The notes: generated by a model not told the origin, from the letters alone. Counted from the stretch's first letter, positions 18,364-28,044 are shown. The stretch is 64,000 bases of DNA from JACKDX01 sp964640175 (GCA_964640175.1 CAZXFW010000001.1:124001-188000), one strand, 5' to 3'. Program-made: numbers and translations.

Positions 18364-19680
18364 TTAGGGCTTTAAGGTAGTCGTGCCATCCATGAATGGC
18401 ACTAAAGCTTTCGGTAAAACGACAGTGCCATCTACTTGTTGGCCTTGTTCCAAAATAGCTACCAAGGTTCGACCAATGGCAAGACCTGAACCATTAAGCG
18501 TGTGAACATGTTCTGGTTTCGCTTTTGGTGCAGGCCGATAACGAATCTTTGCGCGTCGTGCCTGATAATCCCCAAACCATGAGCAACTTGAAATCTCGCG
18601 ATAGGCGTTTTGGCCTGGAAGCCACACTTCAAGATCATAGGTTTTGCGTGAACTAAAACCAAGATCTCCGGCACATAGTTCAACCACTCGATAGTGTAAG
18701 CCTAAAGTTTTCAACACGGCTTCGGCATGACTTGTTAGCAATTCTAACTGCGTAAGAGCCTCTTGTGGTTGTACGAAACGTACAAGCTCTACCTTATCAA
18801 ACTGATGTTGGCGGATCATGCCTCGCGTGTCTTTACCGTAACTTCCTGCCTCACTACGGAAACAGGGTGTATACGCACAGTACGCCACAGGCAGCTGGGA
18901 GCCTTCCAGAATTTCATCACCATGAAGGTTAGTCACAGGCACTTCAGCCGTAGGCGCTAAGTATAAGTCACCTTGCGATTCTTGAAGTTCGGGAGATTTT
19001 TCTTTCCAATCGTCAGCAATGCGAAATAGATCTTGACTAAACTTTGGAAGTTGCCCTGTACCTTTCAAAGCGCTGTCTTTTATTAAAGCAGGAACCCATA
19101 CTTCCGTATATCCGTGATTTTTACGATGAAGCTCTAGCATGAAATTGATCAGTGCACGTTCTAGACGTGCTCCCATACCCACAAGAACGCTAAATCTTGC
19201 ACCACTTATCTTCCGCGCACGCACGAAATCAAAAATACCGAGATTTTCACCAAGCTCTACGTGATCTTTGGGCTCGAAAGAAAAGGTGGGCTTTTCTCCC
19301 CAGACCCGAATCTCTGGATTATCATTCTGAGCACTGCCTTCCGGAACAGACTCATGGGGCACATTAGGAACTGTCATTAGAAGCTGTTCTAGTTCGCATT
19401 CCACTTGTCTCTGAGCTTCTTCTAGTTTTTTAACGGTCTCACTCAAGACCTTAAGCTCAGCTCGACGCTTATCAAATGCGTCACTGCTTTTGTCAGCATC
19501 TGCCATAGCAGCACTGGCAGCATTGCGCTGAGCTTGAAGTTGCTCAAGTTCAACCAATGTGCCGCGACGCTTATCTGCGAGAAGCACGATTCGATCAAAG
19601 TCTTCTGTCAATTCGCCTCGACGTCGCAACGCAGCTTTGATGTCCCCAAATTGATTCACTACCTGTCGCAGGTCCAGCAT
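18364..19680 (-). CDS. serS: seryl-tRNA synthetase
   Basis: This class II synthetase charges tRNA-Ser. The N-terminal antiparallel coiled-coil arm occupies about residues 30-105. Motif 2 (CFRSEAGSYGKDTRGMIRQHQFDKVE) and motif 3 (NGSGLAIGRTLVAILE) are intact. The length of 438 residues is normal. It lies between mutY (upstream, 24 bases) and murB on the minus strand. Confidence 0.96.
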   Translation of the reverse strand: MLDLRQVVNQFGDIKAALRRRGELTEDFDRIVLLADKRRGTLVELEQLQAQRNAASAAMADADKSSDAFDKRRAELKVLSETVKKLEEAQRQVECELEQLLMTVPNVPHESVPEGSAQNDNPEIRVWGEKPTFSFEPKDHVELGENLGIFDFVRARKISGARFSVLVGMGARLERALINFMLELHRKNHGYTEVWVPALIKDSALKGTGQLPKFSQDLFRIADDWKEKSPELQESQGDLYLAPTAEVPVTNLHGDEILEGSQLPVAYCAYTPCFRSEAGSYGKDTRGMIRQHQFDKVELVRFVQPQEALTQLELLTSHAEAVLKTLGLHYRVVELCAGDLGFSSRKTYDLEVWLPGQNAYREISSCSWFGDYQARRAKIRYRPAPKAKPEHVHTLNGSGLAIGRTLVAILEQGQQVDGTVVLPKALVPFMDGTTTLKP

Positions 19681-19704
19681 AGTGCTCGGTGTAGCGCTTG
19701 CGCT

Positions 19705-20835
19705 CTAAAGCCGCAACTGTTTTTGAGCTTGTAGTAATTTACGGGTCAGTGTGGATATTCCTAGCTGCAAGGCCTCTTCGAGACTCACTACTCGGCGGTT
19801 GGCTGACGATGTGGCCTGGCTCTTTTGCGCCAACCACAGCTCAACCCGCAGTTTACGATGGCTTAATACATGCACCATGCTTGTTGCCGGCTCTTTTGTA
19901 ACCCGCCCTACGATACCTGCATCGGTCAACGCTTTGGTTACACATGCTAAGCCTTTGCCTTCCACCACAGGAAGGCTCCACAAACCTCCAAATAACCGTT
20001 GCTCGCCCTTTACCAACCAAAAACGAACAGGCTTTCCTTTAGACTCTGTGGCAAATGGAACGACTGCCACCCAATCCACCGCAATAGGTGCCTTACGTAC
20101 CCGTGGAACTGGTAGCTTTTCAGTATGGCCAATTCGATACGCATAACAAAATTCTTTCACAGGGCATCGTTCGCATTCAGGACGTTTCGTACATACCGTT
20201 GCACCAAGTTCCATGAGTGCCTGATTAAAATCACCAGGGTGGGATCCCTTCACCAGCCCTTCCGCATAGGCCCACAAACGTTTTTCCGTATCCGATCGAC
20301 CCAAGGGAGTATAAATCCCAAAGAGTCGCGCAAACACGCGAGCGACATTTCCGTCGACAATCGGCTCGGGACGGTTAAACGCGATGCTGCCAATTGCACC
20401 AGCTGTATACGCACCAATGCCTGGTAGGCTACGTCGCAAAAGCGGGTCTTCAGGCAACTTGGCTCCATAGCGAGCCACCACCTCTCGCACGCCTGCATGT
20501 AAAAGCCGCGCCCTTCGATAATAGCCTAGCCCACTCCATGCGCTCAACACCTGATCTTCCGAAGCCTCCGCCAACGTCTGAGGCTCAGGAAATTCTTTCA
20601 TAAAACGTTTATAATAAGGAATCACAGTCTTAACCTGTGTTTGCTGCAACATGATTTCAGAAACCCAGATAGCATAAGGATCTTTTGTCTCACGCCATGG
20701 TAATGAGCGGGCATTTCGCCGATACCACCGTATGAGAACTGCACGCACCTTGCGATAGGTAGCGGAATCCGGTACGGACGCTTGTAGATATGCAGGGTGG
20801 TTTTTGTTTTTGGTGGATTTTGTGGCTGTCGGCAT
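19705..20835 (-). CDS. mutY: A/G-specific adenine glycosylase
   Basis: MutY removes adenine mispaired with 8-oxoguanine. The helix-hairpin-helix (LPGIGAYTAGAI), the catalytic Asp in IVDGNVARV and the Fe-S Cys set C-x6-C-x2-C-x5-C (CTKRPECERCPVKEFC) are present. A NUDIX-like C-terminal domain recognising 8-oxoG follows, with the FGGLWSLP motif. I start at ATG 20835 (MPTATKS); the frame stays open to 20913. Even the shorter start overlaps the 5' end of the divergent lipoprotein gene by about 46 bases, which is unusual. It is the first gene of the mutY-serS-murB group. Confidence 0.92.
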   Translation of the reverse strand: MPTATKSTKNKNHPAYLQASVPDSATYRKVRAVLIRWYRRNARSLPWRETKDPYAIWVSEIMLQQTQVKTVIPYYKRFMKEFPEPQTLAEASEDQVLSAWSGLGYYRRARLLHAGVREVVARYGAKLPEDPLLRRSLPGIGAYTAGAIGSIAFNRPEPIVDGNVARVFARLFGIYTPLGRSDTEKRLWAYAEGLVKGSHPGDFNQALMELGATVCTKRPECERCPVKEFCYAYRIGHTEKLPVPRVRKAPIAVDWVAVVPFATESKGKPVRFWLVKGEQRLFGGLWSLPVVEGKGLACVTKALTDAGIVGRVTKEPATSMVHVLSHRKLRVELWLAQKSQATSSANRRVVSLEEALQLGISTLTRKLLQAQKQLRL

Positions 20836-21293
20836 GTTCAACGTCAAGTTGCGGTAACCAACGGGTTGCGGATCCAGACTCAAATGAATCCTTGTCTCGT
20901 ACTCATAGCCCACTGGCTTGGCAACCTACAAGCAACCCTCCTCATGCCATGATCATTGCGATGACACAACCCAATGGAGGAGTTTCCGTATCGGTCGCAA
21001 ACCATGACAATACGTCCTTGAAATTTGCGGCTGAAATGCAACTGCAAAAATGGCACAAGAACTCGTGGCAGGGCGAACACATCGTGAGACTCGATCGAGA
21101 CTGCTCTCATCAAACAACAACCTGTGTCGAACTAGCGCCCGGAGCAGAGCTTTTCCCCCCGGCGTTTTCTCATGCGTTTTGTGGATGCAAGCCTTGCCAA
21201 GGTCTTACGCCTGGACGCTATCGATTTGCGGCCCAAACCTGCGATCACAAACGTATCTTAGCCAGTGAGGCCTTCGAATATAACGGTTCTTAA
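20790..21293 (+). CDS. putative lipoprotein, divergent from mutY
   Basis: I do not recognise this 167-residue protein. The first residues (MQGGFCFWWILWLSAC) form a short signal peptide with an excellent lipobox LSAC. The mature part has several Cys (for example CSHQTTTC and FCGCKPC) and strand-like segments resembling an immunoglobulin-type intracellular proteinase-inhibitor or BsuPI fold. The pattern LTPGRYRFAAQTC near the end fits such folds, but that is only a suggestion. Its 5' end overlaps that of mutY on the other strand. Confidence 0.6.
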   Translation: MQGGFCFWWILWLSACSTSSCGNQRVADPDSNESLSRTHSPLAWQPTSNPPHAMIIAMTQPNGGVSVSVANHDNTSLKFAAEMQLQKWHKNSWQGEHIVRLDRDCSHQTTTCVELAPGAELFPPAFSHAFCGCKPCQGLTPGRYRFAAQTCDHKRILASEAFEYNGS

Positions 21294-21306
21294 CGCCAAG
21301 CCAGAC

Positions 21307-22680
21307 TTAATGCATCTCCAAAAACATCCGCTCTGGGTTCTCAAGCAATCGAATAATTTCATAGGCAAACGCTGCACCCACATGCCCATCGATTAAACGG
21401 TGATCAAACGAGAGCGAAAGCACCATCACATCGCCAATCGCAATTTGACCATTACGAACTACAGCTCGCTCGCGAATGCGATGAACAGCCAAAATACCTA
21501 CTTCAGGAAAGTTAAGCACTGGTGTAGCAAGCAATCCACCATGCTTACCTAACGACGTAACCGTAAACGTTGATCCCTTAAGCTCTGAAGGCGAAAGCGA
21601 CCCTTCGCGCGCGCCATGCGCTAAACGCTCAATTTCACTAGCAATTTCTAGAATTGATAACTGATCAGCATTGCGTAATACCGGCACCAACAAACCACGC
21701 TCAGTGGCAGTCGCAATCCCAATATGAAAATAGCGCCGCGTAACCAGTTCATTGGTTTCCTCATCGAGGATCGTATTGAGATCAAGGTGTTTTTGAAGAG
21801 CGACGACGGTAGCTTTAACGATAAAGGGAAGGTAAGCGAGCTTGACTCCTTGGGCTTCCGCTTCAGGCCTTAATCGATCACGAATTTCACAAAGCCGTGT
21901 CACGTCGCACTCTTCCACAAACGTGAAGTGTGCAGCTGTGTTTTTGGCATGCTGCATCCGCTCGGCAATTCTCCTGCGAATTCCAACAAATGGCCGACGT
22001 TCTTCCAGATTGCGTATTGCTGTGGGCGGTTCACTTAATAAGGATGGTGGAGCCATTACAGTATCATCCTCTTCTATCCTTAGATCACGACTTCGCACAC
22101 TCGAGTCTCCGCCCTGCTGCTTGAAAAATGTCATGACATCAGGACGTGTGACCCGGCCACCGTCTCCTGTTGAAGGCACCTGCCGCAAATCAATGCCCAA
22201 ATCACGTGCCAATTTACGAATCGCAGGTGTCGCCAACGGATTGTCTGTAAACGGCGCATGCGCGTGATCGGAGTTACCGTTGTTGCCTGGTTTGACTTTT
22301 GGAGCTCCTGTAGGCCGACGGGAACGCACAAACGATGCAACACCAGGCAAGCCAGACTCTTTGATATCGCCTACAGCTGTCGCCGCGGGCATGGAAGACT
22401 CCAAACTGGGAGAGCGCGCTGGAACACTCACACCTAGACTGCTTTCAGTGTCGATAACCGCTATCACGGTGCCAACATTAACGATATCGCCCACTTTAGC
22501 GCACAAATCAGCAACTATACCTGCTCGAGGAACATCGATGGTCACCGTAGCCTTGTCAGTGGTGACTTCAACCATAGGGTCTTCTTCGCTCACGGAATCA
22601 CCGGCATTTACATGCCATTGAACAATTTCACCTTCGGAAACTCCTTCTCCTATATCAGGCATTCTAAATTCAAATCGCAT
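21307..22680 (-). CDS. dihydrolipoamide acyltransferase (E2), branched-chain type
   Basis: This is the E2 core of a 2-oxoacid dehydrogenase complex. The lipoyl domain carries Lys in TTDKATV (about residue 43), a peripheral subunit-binding domain lies near residues 150-185 (TPAIRKLARDLGIDL), and the catalytic domain ends with the SFDHRLIDGH motif. ATG 22680 begins MRFEFRMPDIGEG and has AAGGG upstream, so I prefer it to the longer frame at 22761. It lies 13 bases after the E1beta stop and is last in a leftward operon lipA-E1alpha-E1beta-E2. Whether the complex uses branched-chain 2-oxoacids or pyruvate is inferred from the E1alpha subunit. Confidence 0.92.
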   Translation of the reverse strand: MRFEFRMPDIGEGVSEGEIVQWHVNAGDSVSEEDPMVEVTTDKATVTIDVPRAGIVADLCAKVGDIVNVGTVIAVIDTESSLGVSVPARSPSLESSMPAATAVGDIKESGLPGVASFVRSRRPTGAPKVKPGNNGNSDHAHAPFTDNPLATPAIRKLARDLGIDLRQVPSTGDGGRVTRPDVMTFFKQQGGDSSVRSRDLRIEEDDTVMAPPSLLSEPPTAIRNLEERRPFVGIRRRIAERMQHAKNTAAHFTFVEECDVTRLCEIRDRLRPEAEAQGVKLAYLPFIVKATVVALQKHLDLNTILDEETNELVTRRYFHIGIATATERGLLVPVLRNADQLSILEIASEIERLAHGAREGSLSPSELKGSTFTVTSLGKHGGLLATPVLNFPEVGILAVHRIRERAVVRNGQIAIGDVMVLSLSFDHRLIDGHVGAAFAYEIIRLLENPERMFLEMH

Positions 22681-22693
22681 AGTTTTACCCTTA

Positions 22694-23668
22694 TCAATAA
22701 CGCGCTGTTTGAAGTATGGCTGGTGCAATACGATGGGCCAACGGTAAGTAGTCATGCTCAAGCGTATAAGGAAACGGTGTGTCCCAGCCCGTCACCCGCA
22801 TAGGAGGCGCTTCTAAATATAAAAACGCCTTTTCAGTAATCAGCGAAAGCAGTTCCGCTCCAAAACCACAGCTTTTCGGCGCCTCATGAACAATCACTAC
22901 ACGGCCTGTCTTCATGACACTTTCTACAATGGTAGAAATGTCGACAGGCCACAACGTGCGTAAGTCAATTACTTCCGCTTTGATTCCCTGCATGTTGACT
23001 TCATCGGCTGCGGCAAGCGCCTCATACAACATTGCTCCCCAAGCAAGTACAGTGACATGGCTACCTTCTCGAACGACTTTCGCTTCGCCCAGTGGAATCA
23101 GATACGGATCTTCGGGAACATCCGTCTTAACAGCACGGTACACTCGCTTCGGTTCGAAAAAGAGCACAGGATCTTCATCACGAATCGCAGCAAGCAATAG
23201 CCCCTTTGCATCGTATGGATTGGAAGGACAGACAACCTTCAAGCCTGCGGTATGAATGAACAATGCCTCGGGGGACTGCGAATGATAGTGACCACCACGA
23301 ATCCCTCCACCGACTGGAGCCCTTACCACCATAGGACATGTAAACTCGCCACCTGAACGATATCGATACTTGGCAGCCTCGCTCACAATCTGATCGAATG
23401 CAGGAAATATAAAATCCGCAAACTGGATCTCGGGCACAGGCCGCATGCCATAAAGAGCCATACCTATCGCTGTGCCGACAATGCCGCCTTCTGAAAGAGG
23501 CGTGTCCATCACACGGTCATCCCCAAATTCGTCATAAAGACCGGCAGTGACCCGAAACACTCCCCCTACTTTGCCCACATCTTCGCCGAGAACTACTACA
23601 CGATCATCCGTACGCATCTCGGTACGTAACGCACTATTCAACGCTTGGACCATGTTCATCTGTGGCAT
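22694..23668 (-). CDS. 2-oxoacid dehydrogenase E1 beta subunit
   Basis: This 324-residue protein is the C-terminal half of the thiamine-diphosphate-dependent E1. It begins MPQMNMVQALNSALRTEM and continues with VVLGEDVGKVGGVFRVT and the DTPLSEGGIVGTAIGMA motif that forms the cofactor site. The C-terminal domain has EVIDLRTLWPVD, as in other E1beta and transketolase-like proteins. It sits five bases downstream of E1alpha and is cotranscribed with it. Confidence 0.94.
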   Translation of the reverse strand: MPQMNMVQALNSALRTEMRTDDRVVVLGEDVGKVGGVFRVTAGLYDEFGDDRVMDTPLSEGGIVGTAIGMALYGMRPVPEIQFADFIFPAFDQIVSEAAKYRYRSGGEFTCPMVVRAPVGGGIRGGHYHSQSPEALFIHTAGLKVVCPSNPYDAKGLLLAAIRDEDPVLFFEPKRVYRAVKTDVPEDPYLIPLGEAKVVREGSHVTVLAWGAMLYEALAAADEVNMQGIKAEVIDLRTLWPVDISTIVESVMKTGRVVIVHEAPKSCGFGAELLSLITEKAFLYLEAPPMRVTGWDTPFPYTLEHDYLPLAHRIAPAILQTARY

Positions 23669-23673
23669 ATTAG

Positions 23674-24831
23674 CTACCGCCCATGTGGGTTGTGTTTAGG
23701 AGGACCCGCAGACTCACACCGTGCTTGTTGTTCTTGCAAATGCCACGGCAATTCTCTGTAAACATCTTGAAACATGGTAGCTATCGCAGGCAAAGGTGTG
23801 GATTCGGCTTTCTCAACACACTGCTTAATTTCTTCACGTAGCGTTCCTAACAACGTTTGTTCATCAGATTCCGTCCATAGTTGTTGCTGTTCCAGATAAG
23901 CACGGAGTCGTTTTAAAGGATCAGCCTTACGCCACGCTTCAAGCTCGGGTTCAGGACAGTACGCTTTCGGGTCATCACTCGTGGAATGGCCACCCATCCG
24001 ATAGGTCAGTAGCTCCACCAACTGAGGGCCGTGACCCGCAGCTGCCTGCTCCACAGCCTCACTCACGCTACGATACACTGCCAAGGCATCATTGCCATCA
24101 CACCGTGTGGCAGGCACACCGTATGCGATGCCTTTATCTGCGAATGTTTTCGAAGCAGTTTGTTTCTCTGAAGGGACGCTAATAGCCCACCGATTGTTGC
24201 GCAACAAAAACACCGTTGGCGTTCGAAACACGCCCGCAAAATTCATAGCGCTGTGAAATTCAGAAGAGCTGGTTGCGCCCTCACCTAAGAAAACCACAAC
24301 AACGATATCATCGCCTCTTTGTTTCGCTGCTAAACTAAATCCAACCGCATGTGACATCTGTGTTCCGATAGGCGAGCTAACAGATGCATAACGATACTGC
24401 CTTGCCGTATAGTGATCAGGCATCTGTCTGCCTTTTGCCAAGTCATTTGCATTGCCGTACATGTTATCGAGGTAGCGTTGTAACGAAAGCCCCCGCCATA
24501 AAAGTGCACCAAACTCACGATAGCAAGGAAAGATCCAATCATTCGGCCTTAGTGCTGCAACTGAACCGATCACAGAGGCTTCTTCACCCAAAGATCCGAT
24601 GTGAAAACCAATCCGACCTTGCCTTTGCAAAGCGACTAATCGTTCATCCACTAGCCGTGTACGACGCATCGCGATGTACATGCGTTTGACCAACGCAAGA
24701 TCCACATGCGGATCTGTCTGAGGATTGGCCTTCCCTTCATCATCCAGTACTCGCAATACATCCTGCAGTGTTTTGCCAGGCGCCCGCATGCTCGCCGAAC
24801 CTTTTCGCGCTTCTTCTCGTGGATGAATCAT
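23674..24831 (-). CDS. 2-oxoacid dehydrogenase E1 alpha, branched-chain type
   Basis: This 385-residue subunit binds thiamine diphosphate through the GEGATSSSEFHSAMNFAG segment with NNRWAIS after it. The GRQMPDHY and SSPIGTQMSHAVG patterns match branched-chain 2-oxoacid dehydrogenase E1alpha better than pyruvate dehydrogenase. The complex would make branched acyl-CoA primers for iso-fatty acids or degrade valine, leucine and isoleucine. The start overlaps the lipA stop by four bases, so it is translationally coupled with lipA. Confidence 0.93.
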   Translation of the reverse strand: MIHPREEARKGSASMRAPGKTLQDVLRVLDDEGKANPQTDPHVDLALVKRMYIAMRRTRLVDERLVALQRQGRIGFHIGSLGEEASVIGSVAALRPNDWIFPCYREFGALLWRGLSLQRYLDNMYGNANDLAKGRQMPDHYTARQYRYASVSSPIGTQMSHAVGFSLAAKQRGDDIVVVVFLGEGATSSSEFHSAMNFAGVFRTPTVFLLRNNRWAISVPSEKQTASKTFADKGIAYGVPATRCDGNDALAVYRSVSEAVEQAAAGHGPQLVELLTYRMGGHSTSDDPKAYCPEPELEAWRKADPLKRLRAYLEQQQLWTESDEQTLLGTLREEIKQCVEKAESTPLPAIATMFQDVYRELPWHLQEQQARCESAGPPKHNPHGR

Positions 24832-25781
24832 TGCACCACCTCTAAATACCTGCGCTTTTTTCCATATCGGTTTTCAATCGCAGAAGGTGCACCTTTAAGA
24901 ATGCCTTCAATAAACGCTTCGGCAGCGCGATAACTGGAACGTACCAAAGGACCAGACGCTACATATTGAAATCCCATAGCAACACCTGCTTTTTGATATC
25001 GATCAAACTCCTCCGGCTCCACATAACGAAGTACCGGAGCATGTTTCGGAGTTGGACGTAAGTACTGTCCAACGGTCAGTACATCTACATGGGCGTCTCG
25101 AAGTTTCTGCATTGCATCGAGCACTTCTGACTCTTCTTCACCACAGCCCACCATGAGAGAAGATTTGGTGATGTGCGCTCCTGCATCCCGTGCCCATCTT
25201 AAAATATCTGTTGATCGTTGCCACGAACAGCGAGCATCACGCATCGAACGTTGCAACCGCGGTACCACTTCCACATTGTGCGCAAACACATCGGGCCGGC
25301 CTTGTTCAACCACCGTCACGACATCCTTTTGTACACCCGCAAAATCTCCCACAAGCGTTTCGACCAACAACTCTGGGCTACGTGTTTTGATACCTCTTAC
25401 GGTACGCGCGACGTGCAACGCACCTCCATCGTCGAGATCATCGCGATCCACCATCGTGAGAACCACGTACGCGAGATCCATCGTGGCCAAAGCCTCGGCC
25501 ACATGTTCTGGCTCAGAGGGATCCACAACTCCCCGAGGATTACCTGAAGCCACTGCACAAAACCGACAACCCCGTGTGCAGGTGTCTCCTAAAATCATGA
25601 TGGTGGCAGTGCCTTCGCCCCAACATTCCCCTATGTTCGGACAGCGCGCTTCTTCACATACCGTGTGAAGTTTCCGCTCATGAAACGTTTCCCTCAGACG
25701 CTGAAATCGCTCTCCTCCGGGCGCACGCACGCGAAGCCATTGGGGTTTGTGTGCTGGTAATGCCACGCCCTTACTCCTCAT
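24828..25781 (-). CDS. lipA: lipoyl synthase
   Basis: LipA is a radical SAM enzyme that inserts two sulfurs into protein-bound octanoate. The auxiliary-cluster Cys lie at residues 42, 47 and 53 (CEEARCPNIGEC). The radical SAM Cys lie at 68, 72 and 75 (CTRGCRFC). The C-terminal RSSYRA carries the conserved Ser ligand. It leads the operon for E1alpha, E1beta and E2, the last of which needs a lipoyl group, so the operon makes both enzyme and cofactor. No lipB or E3 gene is in the window. Confidence 0.96.
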   Translation of the reverse strand: MRSKGVALPAHKPQWLRVRAPGGERFQRLRETFHERKLHTVCEEARCPNIGECWGEGTATIMILGDTCTRGCRFCAVASGNPRGVVDPSEPEHVAEALATMDLAYVVLTMVDRDDLDDGGALHVARTVRGIKTRSPELLVETLVGDFAGVQKDVVTVVEQGRPDVFAHNVEVVPRLQRSMRDARCSWQRSTDILRWARDAGAHITKSSLMVGCGEEESEVLDAMQKLRDAHVDVLTVGQYLRPTPKHAPVLRYVEPEEFDRYQKAGVAMGFQYVASGPLVRSSYRAAEAFIEGILKGAPSAIENRYGKKRRYLEVVQ

Positions 25782-25858
25782 CTAAAATCTTTACAGGATC
25801 TAAATCATAGCGAAACCTCCGAGGTGAGCACAACTCAGAGGATCACCATGGCAGCATA

Positions 25859-25877
25859 ATTACAATACTACTGTAAT
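25859..25877. promoter_or_regulatory. small inverted repeat upstream of lipA operon
   Basis: ATTACA and TGTAAT form a perfect six-base inverted repeat separated by seven bases, in the 200-base gap between lipA (leftward) and the rhomboid gene (rightward). A spaced palindrome in a divergent promoter region could be an operator. No consensus I know matches it, and AT-rich gaps produce such repeats by chance. Confidence 0.25.
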
Positions 25878-25981
25878 ATATCCGCTTTTATCGTTATTTT
25901 TTCAACGTCTTAGGGCGTTTCTCATCTTTTGTCGGGCTTTCCTTTGGCGGCTTAAGAATTTTGACGTAATAGTCAGCCGGC

Positions 25982-26887
25982 ATGCGGCAACTCGCCAAGT
26001 TTGATGACGAAAACCGCGCCAAGACCTTGGGTGCCTTCCTGTACACGCAAGGCATTACCAATGAGGTGCGTCGAACAGACAGCATTTGGATCGTGTGGGT
26101 TCATGACGAAACAGAACTCGGGACCGCACGCACAATACTTGATGCATTTATCAGCGAGCCCAACGCTCCTCAATACAAAGAAGCCCTCAGCAAGGCGTTG
26201 ACGTTACTGAAGCGTGAACAGCAACGCGAATCTAGCGAGCGACAATCATTACGACCTAAAACCTTTAAAGCACGTAGTTCGCTTACCATCGGAAAACTTA
26301 CCCTAGGGCTAATTGCGATATGCATCGCAGTTGCCTTCATCACCAAACTTGGGAAGGAACCCGTAGCCACATCGTATTTTACCATCGTTAGTTACACGAT
26401 TCGCGACAAATACATTTCATGGAACATGTTTCATGATTTATATCGCGGGCAAGTTTGGCGACTTATATCGCCTATTTTTTTGCATTTTGATTTCTGGCAC
26501 ATTTTATTCAACATGTGGTGGCTCAAGGATTTGGGCAGTATCATTGAATACCGCCATAGCCCCTGGTTTCTTGGTATGCTCATTGTCGGGATTGCCATAC
26601 CTTCTAATCTTGCTCAGTTTATAATTGAAAAAAATCCTCTCTTTGGAGGAATGTCAGGAGTCGTTTACGGGCTACTTGGATATCTATGGATCCGTGGCAA
26701 ATACGACCCCAGATTCGGAATGCGACTAAATCCGCAAATCATGGTGTTCATGCTTGGATGGCTGGCACTTTGCTTTACAGGATGGCTTGGGAACATTGCA
26801 AACACCGCACATGTGACCGGACTGATCGTCGGCAGCTTGACTGGCTATTTAACTTCTCGACATTGGCTACGTGCTTTTCGTCGCTAA
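25982..26887 (+). CDS. GlpG-like rhomboid intramembrane protease
   Basis: This 301-residue protein has an N-terminal cytoplasmic domain of about 95 residues that resembles the GlpG N-terminal (NRho) fold (ENRAKTLGAFLYTQGI). Six membrane segments follow. The catalytic Ser lies in GGMSGVVYG (about 225) and the catalytic His in NTAHVTG (about 276); the H-x-x-x-N of HILFNMWW, which forms the oxyanion hole, is also present. It should cleave membrane proteins within the bilayer. It converges with the idi2 gene 12 bases away. Confidence 0.92.
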   Translation: MRQLAKFDDENRAKTLGAFLYTQGITNEVRRTDSIWIVWVHDETELGTARTILDAFISEPNAPQYKEALSKALTLLKREQQRESSERQSLRPKTFKARSSLTIGKLTLGLIAICIAVAFITKLGKEPVATSYFTIVSYTIRDKYISWNMFHDLYRGQVWRLISPIFLHFDFWHILFNMWWLKDLGSIIEYRHSPWFLGMLIVGIAIPSNLAQFIIEKNPLFGGMSGVVYGLLGYLWIRGKYDPRFGMRLNPQIMVFMLGWLALCFTGWLGNIANTAHVTGLIVGSLTGYLTSRHWLRAFRR

Positions 26888-26899
26888 GCGTGGCTGTAG

Positions 26900-27982
26900 C
26901 TATTTACCTTGCATCAGCCAATCGTTGAGTTCTCCTACAATCACGCGGGAAGCATTACGTAATTCCAAGATATTCCGAGCGCCACATAGCAACATGATAG
27001 CTTTAAGTTGTTGTTCCACTTCTTTTAAAAAGACCTCGACGCCTTCTTGGCCTTTTTCAGTAAACACTTGCAACACCGGACGAGCAATCCCAACAGCGGT
27101 AGCACCAAGACTAATTGCCGCAGCAACATCCAAGCCATGGCGGATCCCACCAGTTGCAATCGTAGTCAACTCCGTACGACTGCACCACGCAACAGAAACA
27201 GCCGTCGGAATACCCCAATCCCACAACACTTGCCCAAGCGCGCGGTTCTCTGGTTTAGCCCGCAATGCCTCTACACCCGCCCACGAAGTCCCTCCAGCGC
27301 CTGACACATCGACCGCATGAATGCCTACTGATTTCAGGGCACGCGCAGTGTGTAAACTAATGCCACAACCCGTCTCCTTTGCCACTACAGGAAAACCCAA
27401 CTCCGCCGAAAGCCTTTGATAGGTGGCTAACGATCCACGAAAATCACGATCGCCATCCGACTGAATAAGCTCCATCGTTGGGTTCATGTGTACACACAAC
27501 GCGTCTGCGCCCACTCGTTCGACGAGAGCACGTAATTCCTGCGTTGACATGTCACGCGCTTGAATAACACCAATGTTACCAAGCACAAGAGCGCTTGGCG
27601 CCGACTCTCTGACTTGATACGTGTCTTCGGTGCTGGGTACTCGCTGCATAGCACGTTGGCTCCCTAGCCCAAACCCATAACCACACCGTTCTGCCACTTC
27701 TGAAAGCGCGCGGTTGATCTGAGCGGCGCGGTTGGTTCCGCCTGTCATGCCAGCAATAATTAAAGGCGCATGCAAGCGCTTGCCCAACAGATCTACACTT
27801 AAATCCACGTCCTCGATGCACAGTTCCGGTAACGATTGATGAATTAAATGTACATTATCCAATAGCGTGCTGCGTGAACGAAACCCAACGTCTTCTGTGG
27901 CGCACAGATCGAGATGTTCGTTTTTACGATCTGCGATCGCCTGTATGGAAGGGGTTTGTGTGTCTGACGGAAACTTCGCCAT
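26900..27982 (-). CDS. fni: isopentenyl-diphosphate isomerase, type 2 (FMN)
   Basis: This 360-residue TIM-barrel flavoprotein interconverts IPP and DMAPP. Recognisable are the N-terminal RKNEHLDLC, the IAGMTGG flavin strand, GLGSQRAM, HMNPTMELIQSDGDRDF, the KETGCGIS segment, and GAGGTSW followed by ATGGIRHGLD. Type 2 isomerases accompany the mevalonate pathway in many bacteria. It is divergent from the polyprenyl synthase gene, with 62 bases between them, so the two may share a control region. Confidence 0.95.
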   Translation of the reverse strand: MAKFPSDTQTPSIQAIADRKNEHLDLCATEDVGFRSRSTLLDNVHLIHQSLPELCIEDVDLSVDLLGKRLHAPLIIAGMTGGTNRAAQINRALSEVAERCGYGFGLGSQRAMQRVPSTEDTYQVRESAPSALVLGNIGVIQARDMSTQELRALVERVGADALCVHMNPTMELIQSDGDRDFRGSLATYQRLSAELGFPVVAKETGCGISLHTARALKSVGIHAVDVSGAGGTSWAGVEALRAKPENRALGQVLWDWGIPTAVSVAWCSRTELTTIATGGIRHGLDVAAAISLGATAVGIARPVLQVFTEKGQEGVEVFLKEVEQQLKAIMLLCGARNILELRNASRVIVGELNDWLMQGK

Positions 27983-28044
27983 GGGATCGGACTACCACCA
28001 CATAGCTTTTATGACCACACTTTGATACACGATCTTCACGTTTC

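Noticed and set aside
25153..25668. 171-codon open frame antisense to lipA
   Set aside because: It mirrors the lipA codons and has no domain; lipA itself is complete with all its Cys.
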